From Alistipes sp. (GTDB taxonomy: Bacteria; Bacteroidota; Bacteroidia; Bacteroidales; Rikenellaceae), in assembly GCA_021201825.1 (NCBI GenBank), contig JAJQED010000003.1, positions 72,772 through 136,771 on the forward strand: DNA of 64,000 bases, in the 5' to 3' direction. This document shows positions 44,401 to 52,717 of this stretch, piece by piece. Position 1 is the stretch's first letter. Every line of letters begins with the position of its first letter. The translations under genes and the position numbers were made by a program. Under the pieces are notes generated by a model. It had not been told where the DNA came from. It made no database searches and saw only the letters and a list, made by a program, of their open reading frames with translations.

Positions 44401-45948
44401 CTGGGCGAACTTCTGGCGGAAATAGTCGAACAGCCTTTGGGGCTGTTTGGAGAGGATGGCCAACGGTGTGTCGTTTCCCATCGCGTACAACGGTTCCGCC
44501 CCGTCGGAGGCCATGGGTTTTAGGATCCGGTCTATATCCTCCCTGGTATATCCGAACGTTTTTAGCAACTGCAGGTAGTTGTCGGTCTCATATGTGACTT
44601 TGCGACCCGAAGTGACGTCGTCGATAACGATGCGGTTCTTGTTAAGCCACTCACGGTAAGGGTGGCCGCCGGCAAGTGTAGCCTTTATTTCCTCGTCGAA
44701 CATGATGCGTCCCTGTTGGGTATCGACCATTAGCATCTTACCGGGACGCAAGCGGCCTTTTTCACGTATCTCCGAAGCCGGGAAGTCCGTCACTCCTGTT
44801 TCGGAGGCTATGATCATCATGTTGTTATTCGTTATAAGGTAGCGGGCGGGACGCAGGCCGTTGCGGTCGAGCATCCCACCGGCATAGCGCCCGTCGGAGA
44901 ATAGTATGGCGGCCGGACCGTCCCACGGCTCCATCCAGATACTGTGGTATTCGTAAAAACCGCGAAGTTCCTCGCTGATGGGGTTACGGTCGTTATAGCT
45001 TTCCGGCACCAGTATGGCCAGCGCCTGGGGAAGCGACATGCCGCTCATAACGAAAAATTCTATTACGTTGTCCAGCGACGCGCTGTCGCTCATACCCGGC
45101 TGGACGATAGGGCTGATGCCGGCCATGTCGCCGAGTTTTTCCGGGTGCATGACGCTCTCACGGGTCTCCATCCATGACCGGTTTCCCTTTATCGTGTTGA
45201 TCTCCCCGTTATGGCCGATAAGACGGAACGGCTGGGCCAGGTCCCATGTAGGAAACGTATTGGTGCTGAATCGGGAATGCACCAGTGCGATACCGCTTGT
45301 AAAGTACGGGTTGAGCAGGTCGGTGAAATAATACCTCAACTGCTGTGACGAGAGCATTCCCTTGTATATCAGGTTAGTGCTCGACAGGCTCACCACATAG
45401 CAACATTTGGGGTCATCCGCATAAGCGGTGGAAATCGCTGATTCTATCTTTTTCCGGATACGGTACAACCTCTGGGGCAGGTCGCCCAACCCGTGGGGGT
45501 CCGTCACGAATATCTGTTTGATATCCGGCTCGGTTTCGAGTGCGGTCTCACCCAAAATGTCGCTGTTTACCGGTACGTCCCGGACATGCATCAGCGAGAG
45601 GTTCTCTTCGGTAACAACGCTCCGGATGATGTTCAGGCATGCCGCGCTCCGCTCCCCGTCTTTGGGCAGGAATACCAGCCCGGTACCGTAACGGCCTTTC
45701 TCCGGCACGGGAATACCTTGCAGCAGGATAAATTCATGCGGTATCTGGACCATCATACCGGCACCGTCGCCGGTTTTGTGGTCGGCTCCTTCGGCACCAC
45801 GGTGCAGCATGTTCTCGAGCACCTGCAAACCGGTTTCGACGATCCGGTGGCTCTTGGTTCCGTCTATATCTATTACAAGCCCAACGCCACAGGCATCGTG
45901 TTCGTTCTGCGGATCGTAAAGGCCTTGTTTTCCGGGTATTTTATTCAT
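41449..45948 (-). CDS. gltB: Glutamate synthase, large subunit
   Basis: 1499 residues. It transfers the amide of glutamine to 2-oxoglutarate to give two glutamates. After a 19-residue propeptide, Cys20 (NEHDACGVGLV) is the N-terminal nucleophile of the glutaminase domain. The central and FMN-binding synthase domains follow (VNPKARISVKLVSESGVGT, SGSEGGTGASP), then the [3Fe-4S] ligands CVMDRRCHLNTCPVG and a C-terminal GxGxG beta-helix. The small subunit GltD is not in the window, so the electron donor partner is elsewhere or ferredoxin. It is directly downstream of glnA on the same strand; a terminator and 270 bases separate them. Confidence 0.96.
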   Translation of the reverse strand: MNKIPGKQGLYDPQNEHDACGVGLVIDIDGTKSHRIVETGLQVLENMLHRGAEGADHKTGDGAGMMVQIPHEFILLQGIPVPEKGRYGTGLVFLPKDGERSAACLNIIRSVVTEENLSLMHVRDVPVNSDILGETALETEPDIKQIFVTDPHGLGDLPQRLYRIRKKIESAISTAYADDPKCCYVVSLSSTNLIYKGMLSSQQLRYYFTDLLNPYFTSGIALVHSRFSTNTFPTWDLAQPFRLIGHNGEINTIKGNRSWMETRESVMHPEKLGDMAGISPIVQPGMSDSASLDNVIEFFVMSGMSLPQALAILVPESYNDRNPISEELRGFYEYHSIWMEPWDGPAAILFSDGRYAGGMLDRNGLRPARYLITNNNMMIIASETGVTDFPASEIREKGRLRPGKMLMVDTQQGRIMFDEEIKATLAGGHPYREWLNKNRIVIDDVTSGRKVTYETDNYLQLLKTFGYTREDIDRILKPMASDGAEPLYAMGNDTPLAILSKQPQRLFDYFRQKFAQVTNPPIDPLREDLVMSLAAYIGAVDGNALVPSPQMCKVVKLTSPVLTNRAIDILRNLRYKGFRTHDVHMTYRPQGGGNALEEGIQRICGEVEQAVDDGCNYIILTDRGVNAELAPIPSLMALSAVHHYLIRKRKRAQIALIVETGEAREIMHIALLMGYGASAVNPYMAFAVLGELVGKHDIYLDYETAEKNYVKAVNKGMLKVLSKMGISTVRSYRGAKLFDAVGLAPGFIGRYFDGTASSIGGAGIDEIAAEAAAAHKAGFGIKEEEGSDLGNSGIYGYRKGGEKHAWNPESVKTLQMAARTGDYGKYKEFTGLVNGGEPSAIRDLLELPESPIELSEVEPAEKILSRFASGAMSFGSISGAAHEAIALAMNAIGGRSNTGEGGEPQRENDGMDGISNRSAVKQVASGRFGVTAKYLVDADEIQIKVAQGAKPGEGGQLPGYKVDELIARTRHSMPGITLISPPPHHDIYSIEDLAQLIFDLKNVNPKARISVKLVSESGVGTVAAGVAKAKADVILISGSEGGTGASPMSSVRHAGLPLEIGLSETQQTLVLNNLREGVILQADGQFKTGRDIIVSAMLGAEEFGFATSLMVVLGCVMDRRCHLNTCPVGIATQDAALKKKYTGHYKYIVNYLRFVAEDVREHLASMGFRSLDEIIGRPDLLKQKKIKAPSKAGKQPDGEALYMAKAAKVSLSAILHIPDGCPGHAVKKQGGDRIHGLPAVMDKSITAMAAPALEKGLPVMLDFAIKNTDRAVGAYLSGRVTEKTGGAGLAEDTLKVTFNGSAGQSFGAFLCPGITFTLKGDANDYLAKGLSGGKVIITPPDGSLFDPDRNIIAGNTILYGATSGEVYISGQVGERFCVRNSGALAVAEGTGDHCCEYMTGGVTVILGPTGRNFAAGMSGGVAYVWDPDGDFDFYCNMELVELSLLEESGDEKYLHGIISRHYYHTGSPLAKRMLADWPVYAKQFLQVIPIEYKTLIAKK

Positions 45949-46173
45949 AATGACTTCGGTCTTGATTGCCCTGCACTCGGAGGAGGATCATCCGTGTGCA
46001 GGCGGGGTATTGGGTATCGTTTTCCGGGAAAGTTTCAAGTGACCGCACGGGCGGTCGCCGGGTATAAAAGTAGTTAAAATTACCTTAAAATTGGGTGTAT
46101 TTTATATTAAATGTTAATTATTTAACGTAAAATTATAATTTGTTATCCGGTGCTTTCACCACCCGTAACGAAA

Positions 46174-46198
46174 GCGGGAGCGCACCGAGCGCTCCCGC
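46174..46198 (-). terminator. Terminator of glnA
   Basis: GCGGGAGCGC / GCGCTCCCGC, ten perfect pairs. The minus-strand tail TTTCGTT is only weakly T-rich, so read-through into gltB is possible. Confidence 0.65.
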
Positions 46199-46219
46199 AT
46201 GTGGTCTAACCCGTGAAAA

Positions 46220-48409
46220 CTACCGTATGAACAGTAATTCCCTGTATTTAGGCAACGGCCATATTTCGTTGTCCACCGACAATTCCAGCTTGTCGATATG
46301 GTACCGGATCTCGTCGAAAAGCGAAGCCACATTGTCATGGTAGGCGATTGCTTTCTCTTTTTCGGATTCGAGGTTGTTGGCTTTTTTCCTCTCGTCCACC
46401 ATCTTTTCTACCAGATCGTAAATCCGGTCGATATGGTTCGAGATATCGAGGACCATGGTGCGGTCGTGTTTGGTGATCCGTTCGCCCTCGGCTTCCGGGA
46501 AAAGTTTGGCCGCTTTCTCTATCTTACCGAGAAGCATCTCCTGGTACCGTGAAGCGACCGGGATAACATGGTTGAGCGCCATGTCGCCCAGAACACGGGC
46601 TTCGATCTGTATCTTCTTGGTATAGGTCTCCCATTCCACCTCGGCACGGGCATGTAGTTCCGTATCGCTCAGGATGCCGAGCTTCCCGAACAGTTCCACG
46701 GTCTGCGGATCGTTCAGCCGGTCGATCATCTTCGGCACCGAAATTTCGCAGTCCAGGCCGCGTTTTTCTGCCTCGGTCTTCCACTCGTCGCTGTAACCGT
46801 TGCCGTCGAACATGATGGCTTTGCATTCTTTCAGGTATTGGCGTACCGTGCGGAATATGGCTTCCCGTGCCGCAACCCCCTGCATGATAAGGGTGTCCAC
46901 GTCGGCGCTGAACCGGTTGAGCTGTTCGGCCACGGCGGCGTTGAGGACCGTCATGGGGTTGGCACAGTTGGCCGAAGAACCTACGGCGCGGAACTCGAAC
47001 CGGTTTCCAGTAAAAGCGAACGGCGATGTACGGTTGCGGTCGGTATTGTCGATGAACAATTCGGGAATGTGGCCGATGCTGAGTTTCATCGCCTGTTTGC
47101 CATCCATTTCGATGCTGTCCCCGTTTTCGCTGGACTCGATCTTTGCCAAAACGGCGCTGATCTGTGAGCCGAGGAAGATGGAAATGATAGCCGGGGGAGC
47201 CTCGTTCGCGCCGAGGCGGTGGGCGTTGGTCGCGCTGGATATGGAAGTTTTCAGCAAGCCGTTATATCTGTGGACAGCTTTCATCACGTTCACCAGGAAC
47301 GTTATGAACTGGAGTTTCTCGTCGTCGGTTTTTCCGGGCGAGAGCAGGTTGACGCCCGTGTCCGTACCGAGGGACCAGTTGTTGTGTTTGCCGCTGCCGT
47401 TGATCCCTTTGAACGGCTTTTCGTGCAGTAATACACGGAAGCAGTGGCGGCGGGCAACCTTGCGGATGGTCGACATCAACAGAACGTTATGGTCGTTGGC
47501 AAGGTTGGCTTCCTCATAAACCGGAGCGAGTTCGAACTGGTTCGGCGCCACTTCGTTGTGACGGGTCTTTACGGGAATGCCCAGAGCGAGGCATTCGTAT
47601 TCGAGGTCTTTCATAAAAGCGGCCACGCGGGTGGGGATGGCCCCGAAATAGTGGTCCTCCAACTGCTGGTTCTTGGCGCTCTCATGGCCCATTAGGGTAC
47701 GGCCGGTCAGCATTAGGTCCGGCCGCGCGGCCCAGAGCCCCTCGTCCACCAGGAAATATTCCTGTTCCCAACCGAGGTATGAATAAACCTTATTGACGTT
47801 GCGGTCGAAATAGCGGCACACTTTTACGGCCGCTTTATCTACCGCTTCGATGGATTTCAACAGCGGAGCCTTATAGTCCAGCGCCTCGCCCGTATAGGAG
47901 ATGAAGATGGTCGGGATACAAAGGGTCGAATCCACGATGAATGCCGGGGAAGTGGGGTCCCATGCGGTGTAGCCCCGGGCTTCGAAAGTGTTGCGGATAC
48001 CTCCGCTCGGGAAGCTCGACGCGTCGGGTTCCTGCTGGATGAGCAGTTTGCCCGAGAACTCTTCGATCACGCCTCCCTTGCCGTCGGGCTCGATAAATGC
48101 GTCGTGCTTTTCGGCCGTGCCGCCCGTCAGGGGCTGGAACCAGTGGGTATAATGGGTAGCTCCCATTTCCGATGCCCATTGTTTCATCCCGGCCGCAACG
48201 CAGTCCGCAGTCTCGCGGTCCAGCGGCGAACCGTTTTTCATGGTGTCGCACAGCGCTTCGTAGCATTTTTTTGGCAGGTACTTCAACATCTTTTCATTGT
48301 TGAAAACATACGTGCCGAAATATTCGGCCGGACGTTCGGCCGGCGGGGTCACGTTGTTAGCTTTGCGCCTGATGGCTTCGTCGATGACATTGAATCTTAG
48401 AAGTGACAT
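46220..48409 (-). CDS. glnA: Glutamine synthetase type III
   Basis: 729 residues, the size of GSIII enzymes (about 700-730), far longer than GSI. It makes glutamine from glutamate, ammonia and ATP in the cytosol. GSIII-specific motifs are visible: TAGM-type start of the catalytic part (HYTHWFQPLTGGTAEKHDAF), KTRHNEVAPNQFELAPVYEE, GINGSGKHNNWSLGTDTG, and the arginine-bearing NRTSPFAFTGNRFEFRAVGSS. The C-terminus is a long helical region (PEAEGERITKHDRTMVLDIS). Two palindromic GAAGTSACTTC sites and a TAGGTTTG -7 box lie upstream, between it and amtB. Confidence 0.96.
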   Translation of the reverse strand: MSLLRFNVIDEAIRRKANNVTPPAERPAEYFGTYVFNNEKMLKYLPKKCYEALCDTMKNGSPLDRETADCVAAGMKQWASEMGATHYTHWFQPLTGGTAEKHDAFIEPDGKGGVIEEFSGKLLIQQEPDASSFPSGGIRNTFEARGYTAWDPTSPAFIVDSTLCIPTIFISYTGEALDYKAPLLKSIEAVDKAAVKVCRYFDRNVNKVYSYLGWEQEYFLVDEGLWAARPDLMLTGRTLMGHESAKNQQLEDHYFGAIPTRVAAFMKDLEYECLALGIPVKTRHNEVAPNQFELAPVYEEANLANDHNVLLMSTIRKVARRHCFRVLLHEKPFKGINGSGKHNNWSLGTDTGVNLLSPGKTDDEKLQFITFLVNVMKAVHRYNGLLKTSISSATNAHRLGANEAPPAIISIFLGSQISAVLAKIESSENGDSIEMDGKQAMKLSIGHIPELFIDNTDRNRTSPFAFTGNRFEFRAVGSSANCANPMTVLNAAVAEQLNRFSADVDTLIMQGVAAREAIFRTVRQYLKECKAIMFDGNGYSDEWKTEAEKRGLDCEISVPKMIDRLNDPQTVELFGKLGILSDTELHARAEVEWETYTKKIQIEARVLGDMALNHVIPVASRYQEMLLGKIEKAAKLFPEAEGERITKHDRTMVLDISNHIDRIYDLVEKMVDERKKANNLESEKEKAIAYHDNVASLFDEIRYHIDKLELSVDNEIWPLPKYRELLFIR

Positions 48410-48708
48410 AATACGGTAGTTTGATTGTTTATTTTAAATCCGTCTTCGGCGGGATTTTTCAATGTTTTGTTTCTTGCTCTTTTTTCGTTCCGGATTGTCT
48501 GGCCGGCCCTGTCGGTTTTTCCGGCGGCGGGGGCTGCGGTTTTACCCGCAGCCGCTCGCATGGCCGGTGGCGCCCCGCCGAAGTCACTTCCCAGTTTACC
48601 GGACGCCGTTTTAACCATTTGTTTAACTAACCTGAACCTGATCTTAACCGATCTAACAAACCTACTTTTGAACTATGGTGGAAGTGACTTCGTTTTCCTG
48701 TGCTTATT
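48410..48708. other. Intergenic region amtB-glnA with candidate promoter and operator pair
   Basis: 299 bases. Contains TAGGTTTG (minus strand, 48657-48664) as the likely glnA -7 box, two GAAGTSACTTC palindromes (48579-48591 and 48680-48692) and a GGCTGCGG/CCGCAGCC hairpin around 48530-48551. The ORF on the minus strand across it is low-complexity and was rejected. Confidence 0.6.
48579..48692. promoter_or_regulatory. Twin palindromic operator candidates before glnA
   Basis: CGAAGTCACTTCC (48579-48591) and GGAAGTGACTTCG (48680-48692). Each contains the 11 bp palindrome GAAGT-S-ACTTC, and the two are exact reverse complements over 13 bp, centres 101 bases apart. They flank the -7 box of glnA. 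Confidence 0.6.
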
Positions 48709-50019
48709 TTAATTGTAAGCCGTTTCTCCGTGTTCGTAGATATCGAGTCCTTCTTCTTCGATACGTTTGTCCACACGCAGGCCAACGGTCTTCTTGATTA
48801 TCCAGAAGATAAGGAGTCCCATACCGAGCGCCCATGCGGCCGTCACCAGCGAACCGAGGACCTGTATGCCCAGGAACGCGGCGCCTCCCCCGTAGAACAG
48901 GCCTCCCTCGAGGGCGAACAGACCCGTGAGGATAGTCCCGAGGGTACCGCACGCCCCATGTACCGCGATGGCACCGACCGGGTCGTCTATCTTCAATACA
49001 CGGTCGAAGAACGATACCGCATATACCATGGCCACCCCGCTGATAAGTCCTATCAGGGCCGCTCCGGCCGGGGACACCATGTCACAACCGGCGGTGATGC
49101 CGACCAGCCCGGCCAGCACGCCGTTGAGCGAAAGGCTGAGGGTGGGTTTGCCGTATTTGCACCATGCGATTATAAGGGCTCCCAGGCCGCCCGCCGCTGC
49201 GGCGAGGTTGGTAGTAAGGAATACGTTGGAAATAGCCAGTGCGTTCTCCGCGCCCGAAGCCGCCAACTGGCTGCCGGGGTTAAAGCCGAACCAGCCGAGC
49301 CACAGCAGGAACACACCCATGCATGCTATCGTAAGGCTGTGGCCTGGAATGGCATACACTTTACCGTTGCGGTATTTGCCGATTCGCGGGCCTACGAGTG
49401 CCGCACCTGCCAGGGCGATCCATCCACCTACGGAATGTACTACGGTGCTTCCGGCGAAATCATGGAACCCGAGCCGATCGAGCCAGCCGCCACCCCACGT
49501 CCAGTGACCTGAAACGGGGTATATAAGCGCGGAGATAAGTATACAGTAAAAGAGATATGCATGGAACTTGGTCCGTTCGGCAACGGCTCCAGATACGATG
49601 GTAGCCGCAGTAGCGCAGAACATCGTTTGGAATACAAGGAAAGCCGGCAGGGGGATGTCCCCGTCCCAGGGCACGGAAAGCCATGCAGACGGTTTGCCTA
49701 TAAATCCGCCCAGGTCCGTTCCGAACATTATGCTGAAGCCGATCAGCCAGAACAGGATGGAGCCTGCACTGATGTCGATAAGGTTCTTCATAAGGATATT
49801 GGCCGTGTTTTTGGTCCGGGCGAAGCCGGACTCGACCATCGAGAACCCGAGCTGCATCAGGAAAACCAGCATGGCTGCCAGCAGAACCCAAACCGTGTCG
49901 AGCGATGCGGCCAATTCCGATATGCCCGACAGGACGTTGGAGGAAGAGACCGCCGCACTTTCCAACAGGCCGTCAGCCGCCTCTGTTATATCTATATCGA
50001 GTATGTGTAAAAATTTCAT
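48709..50019 (-). CDS. amtB: Ammonium transporter
   Basis: 436 residues with eleven membrane helices. Family motifs are AMLVFLMQLGFSMVESGF, the twin pore-His region with DFAGSTVVHSVGGW, and the second His in AIAVHGACGTLGTI, plus GSQLAASG. It conducts ammonium/ammonia across the inner membrane. The glnK gene lies just upstream with a 42-base gap; the paired GlnK trimer is expected to plug the AmtB pore. The C-terminal tail (RVDKRIEEEGLDIYEHGE) contains the usual GxxxxxxEExGLD-like contact region. Confidence 0.96.
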   Translation of the reverse strand: MKFLHILDIDITEAADGLLESAAVSSSNVLSGISELAASLDTVWVLLAAMLVFLMQLGFSMVESGFARTKNTANILMKNLIDISAGSILFWLIGFSIMFGTDLGGFIGKPSAWLSVPWDGDIPLPAFLVFQTMFCATAATIVSGAVAERTKFHAYLFYCILISALIYPVSGHWTWGGGWLDRLGFHDFAGSTVVHSVGGWIALAGAALVGPRIGKYRNGKVYAIPGHSLTIACMGVFLLWLGWFGFNPGSQLAASGAENALAISNVFLTTNLAAAAGGLGALIIAWCKYGKPTLSLSLNGVLAGLVGITAGCDMVSPAGAALIGLISGVAMVYAVSFFDRVLKIDDPVGAIAVHGACGTLGTILTGLFALEGGLFYGGGAAFLGIQVLGSLVTAAWALGMGLLIFWIIKKTVGLRVDKRIEEEGLDIYEHGETAYN

Positions 50020-50061
50020 AATATTCCGGTTAAATGTGGGATCGTTAATTTTTCGATGTTC

Positions 50062-50424
50062 TTAAACTGCCGGCGTTCCGTTTTCGGTATATAGGGTTTT
50101 GTCCCCTTTTTCGCCCGTGCGGATGCTGTAAGATTCCTGCACTTCGGAGACGAAGATCCGCCCGTCTCCCACTTCGCCCGTATGGGCCGAGGCGAGAATA
50201 GCCTGTATGGTTTTTTCCGCGTTGCGGGTCCGTACCACTATGGTGAGCATAAGCCTTTCGATTATGTCCGTATTGTATATGACGCCCCGGTAAATCCTTT
50301 CTTTGCGCGCCTTGCCTACGCCCCGCACGTCCGTATAGGAGAACCATTCGATGTCCGCTTCGAGGAGCGCTTCTTTTACTTCTTCGAACTTCGTACGCCT
50401 GATTATGGCTTCGATCTTTTTCAT
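50062..50424 (-). CDS. glnK: P-II nitrogen regulatory protein
   Basis: 120 residues, the P-II size. It senses 2-oxoglutarate and ATP/ADP and controls AmtB. The N-terminal strand MKKIEAIIRRTKFEEVKEAL, the T-loop (residues of about 36-55, GVGKARKERIYRGVIY with Tyr45 and Tyr50) and the B-loop TGEVGDGRIFVSEV are visible. The T-loop lacks the exact QKGxxELYRGAEY of Proteobacteria, so uridylylation at the usual Tyr is uncertain. It is encoded between a barrel protein and amtB, the order on the transcript being barrel, glnK, amtB. Confidence 0.93.
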   Translation of the reverse strand: MKKIEAIIRRTKFEEVKEALLEADIEWFSYTDVRGVGKARKERIYRGVIYNTDIIERLMLTIVVRTRNAEKTIQAILASAHTGEVGDGRIFVSEVQESYSIRTGEKGDKTLYTENGTPAV

Positions 50425-50434
50425 GTTTGCCGTA

Positions 50435-51160
50435 TTAGAAAGTAATGCCTGCTATAAGATATGCGTTGTCGGTTGCCGGGGAAGCGATTCCTTTCAGGAA
50501 CACCCCGACGGGAAAAGTCGGTGTGAGGTTTATCGTCTTGCGTGCTTCGATGGCGATGGTGGAAACCCTGAAACCGTTCTTCTCGTCCAGCCACGCCGGG
50601 GATTGCCACGGGGCGAAACCGGCGGAGGCGGTAAAGTCGAACGACCCGATACTGAAATCGTAACCAAGGTCTATAAAAGAGGAGTATTTGCGTTTGCCCC
50701 GGGAGTTTTTGTCTTCCGCGCCGGAAAAGAACGTGCTCCAACTTACCAGCAGCGGGAAATCATCGCCGAAATAATATGCTATGGTGCCCTCGAAAAGGTG
50801 GCCGTCCGTGTAGTGTTTATAAAACGGGTTGCCTTCACCCTGCCACCAGTAGTCGGTTACTGCAAGGGTAAGTCCGCCGACGGTATATCCTACGGTAAGG
50901 TCGAGTTCTTTGAAGTTGTCGTTGAAAGTTGTGGAACCCCATGCCTCGAAAACGAATCCCCCTAACTCGAGGCCGAGCGAGGGTTGGATGCTCGGCCCCG
51001 ATTGGTAGACGCCCCTCCATACATACTGGCTCACGAGGTCCGCCCCGGCATTGATCACAAGTTTTCCCGACGGGGAGGTGTAAGGCTCGTAAGCCATTGC
51101 GGAAAAGGACGTAAGGGATAGTGCCGCCGTAATTACGGCAGCGGTTGCAATTATTCTCAT
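50435..51160 (-). CDS. Outer-membrane beta-barrel protein of the ammonium operon
   Basis: 241 residues. Signal peptide MRIIATAAVITAALSLTSFSAMA cut before YEPYTS. The mature part is alternating aromatic/polar beta strands (LVSQYVWRGVYQSGPSIQPSLG, VFEAWGSTTFNDNFKELDLTVGYTVG) ending with a Phe (LIAGITF), the usual C-terminal signature of barrel proteins. It resembles TorF-type/DUF-like putative porins. It is the first gene of the transcript and precedes glnK by 10 bases, so it may be the outer-membrane channel for ammonium or another nitrogen compound; that is inference from position. Confidence 0.75.
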   Translation of the reverse strand: MRIIATAAVITAALSLTSFSAMAYEPYTSPSGKLVINAGADLVSQYVWRGVYQSGPSIQPSLGLELGGFVFEAWGSTTFNDNFKELDLTVGYTVGGLTLAVTDYWWQGEGNPFYKHYTDGHLFEGTIAYYFGDDFPLLVSWSTFFSGAEDKNSRGKRKYSSFIDLGYDFSIGSFDFTASAGFAPWQSPAWLDEKNGFRVSTIAIEARKTINLTPTFPVGVFLKGIASPATDNAYLIAGITF

Positions 51161-51350
51161 TACCTGACTGACTTTTAAGTTAAACCTGAATCGACTGGCG
51201 GGAGCTTCTTAACCGGTGTAAGCTGCCCGGGTCCCGGGTGGGTTATTTCTTTGGCCGGAGGGTCATTTCCCGTGTTGGGAATTCCCGGCTATGGTGTTGA
51301 AATATTCGAATTCCATCGGTCTCATGCACTGCTTGGGTTCAAATACTATG

Positions 51351-51381
51351 CAAAAGTAGAAATTATTTTCTTTACCCCAAA
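51351..51381 (-). promoter_or_regulatory. Bacteroidetes promoter of the barrel-glnK-amtB operon
   Basis: Minus strand TTTG (51378-51381), 19 bases, TACTTTTG (51351-51358). Start near 51345. Confidence 0.82.
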
Positions 51382-51428
51382 TATTTCGTGGATAAATATT
51401 CAAAAAATTTAAAAATAATTCCACCTAA

Positions 51429-51445
51429 CCCCTTTATTTAAGGGG
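51429..51445. promoter_or_regulatory. Palindrome upstream of the amt promoter
   Basis: CCCCTT-tattt-AAGGGG, 48 bases upstream of the -33 box. Operator-like position. Confidence 0.5.
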
Positions 51446-51518
51446 CTGTGTTTTAAAATATGTTTTTAATTAGGAGAAAGTGCTAAAATTGTATGGTGAT
51501 TATTGCAATAAAACAAAC

Positions 51519-51540
51519 ACCCCCTATAAATATAGGGGGT
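51519..51540 (-). terminator. Palindrome after the regulator-like gene
   Basis: ACCCCCTATA-aa-TATAGGGGGT is a perfect 10 bp stem. On the minus strand the flank is GTTTGTTTTATT, so it can terminate the gene at 51582-52553. It may also act as a DNA operator. Confidence 0.6.
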
Positions 51541-51581
51541 AATAGTGTAAAAATATGTTTTATTCGGTTTTGTCCTTTCGA

Positions 51582-52553
51582 CTATGCCTTTAATATCTCG
51601 ATAGTCTTTCTTTGACGGTTAAAGAAATCGGCCCGGGCAACTTCGCCGCTTGTAGAAATAAGGGTCGAACTGCGGATAAGGGTGTTCATCCATGAACGTA
51701 CATATTCGAAAGAACCGTCGTCCGTATTCCAGCCTATGTTGAGTATGAACGCTTGGAGAATGCTGGCCTTTACTGTGTCCGAGTCTATAAAACCGTAGTT
51801 GCTGTCAAGGCTTACCGAGGAAATATAGCAATAAACCGGATTTCCTGAAATATGGCTGCATCCGTCTGCGGCGAGCTTTTGTGCCTGGTTCAGGTAGCGG
51901 CTCAGCTCTTGGTACAGCTCGTCCATTTCGGCATCCGTTATAAGGTTTATTTTGTAGAAATATACTATGTCGTTTATGAGAGATTCTATGATCCGGCTGT
52001 CCCAAACCATTACCACCGATTTGAACTGGGCCAGCCTCCTTACTATTTCGTGTTTGATCTTCACCAGCTCATGATTCATCATTATTTTCGACAATGGGGT
52101 ATTCTGGCCCGAGTCGTTGCGGAAGTACATCCATTTGCATAGCAGGAACCTCAGCAGGAAATCGTAATCGGTAATGATGCTGTGGGGAAGCATGTTGCAC
52201 CCGATCACCAGTTTGGAATTCGGACTGCGGGCGGCCATGTCCAGGATCTCGAGCGAGCGGCGGTGCAGGTCGTGGTCGTCCATCCCGTATACGGAATAGT
52301 CGGGCATCTGCAGGTCCAAAGATACCGTTTTGCCTTTGGGCAGGTTGAAGACCGTTTCGAGCGGTAGCTGCAAATGGGAACACAGCAGGGCCAGTTCGTG
52401 GACCTTGAACTGCACCAGCCCGTTCAGGCGCCGGTAAGCGCCCATCTTATCGATGTCCAGTACCTTACGGACGATATTGTTTTTGGCCGCGCCCGAGGGA
52501 TAGTTCCTGTCCAGTACGCTTATAAGATTCTTTAGGATCGTTTGGTATTCCAT
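51582..52553 (-). CDS. Putative HTH-type regulator, family not recognised
   Basis: 323 residues from ATG 52553; a TTG two codons earlier is less likely. The N-terminal 60-70 residues (NNIVRKVLDIDKMGAYRRLNG, VHELALLCSHLQLPLETVF) look like a helix-turn-helix of the Xre/BetR sort. The rest is helical with no catalytic motif and reads like a ligand- or protein-binding domain found in Bacteroidetes regulators. It is cytosolic with no signal peptide. It lies directly upstream of the ammonium operon on the same strand, but separated from it by two palindromes and a promoter. A regulator of nitrogen uptake is a reasonable guess, unproven. Confidence 0.65.
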   Translation of the reverse strand: MEYQTILKNLISVLDRNYPSGAAKNNIVRKVLDIDKMGAYRRLNGLVQFKVHELALLCSHLQLPLETVFNLPKGKTVSLDLQMPDYSVYGMDDHDLHRRSLEILDMAARSPNSKLVIGCNMLPHSIITDYDFLLRFLLCKWMYFRNDSGQNTPLSKIMMNHELVKIKHEIVRRLAQFKSVVMVWDSRIIESLINDIVYFYKINLITDAEMDELYQELSRYLNQAQKLAADGCSHISGNPVYCYISSVSLDSNYGFIDSDTVKASILQAFILNIGWNTDDGSFEYVRSWMNTLIRSSTLISTSGEVARADFFNRQRKTIEILKA

Positions 52554-52717
52554 ATTCAATGGCGGATATTTTGGGTTGTTACAATTAAATTAAGCATTTT
52601 TTACGACCCGGGCAAATAACGGTTAACGAATTTTGTAATTTTTCCGAAATGCGGCATTCGGAACGACAATAAAAAAAACCGGCTCGCTGGCCGGTCCGTA
52701 ATGGTGGAACAATATAT

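Larger units (their letters stand above)
51161..51581. other. Leader/promoter region of the ammonium operon
   Basis: 421 bases: the amt promoter (51351-51381), a leader of about 185 nt containing CCCGGGTCCCGGG-like and GGGAATTCCC palindromes, and two symmetrical elements at 51429-51445 and 51519-51540. The distal one sits just after the regulator-like gene and is T-rich on the minus strand. Confidence 0.7.

Noticed and set aside
48397..48618. 73-codon minus-strand frame before glnA
   Set aside because: Low-complexity Ala/Lys sequence overlapping the promoter/operator region.
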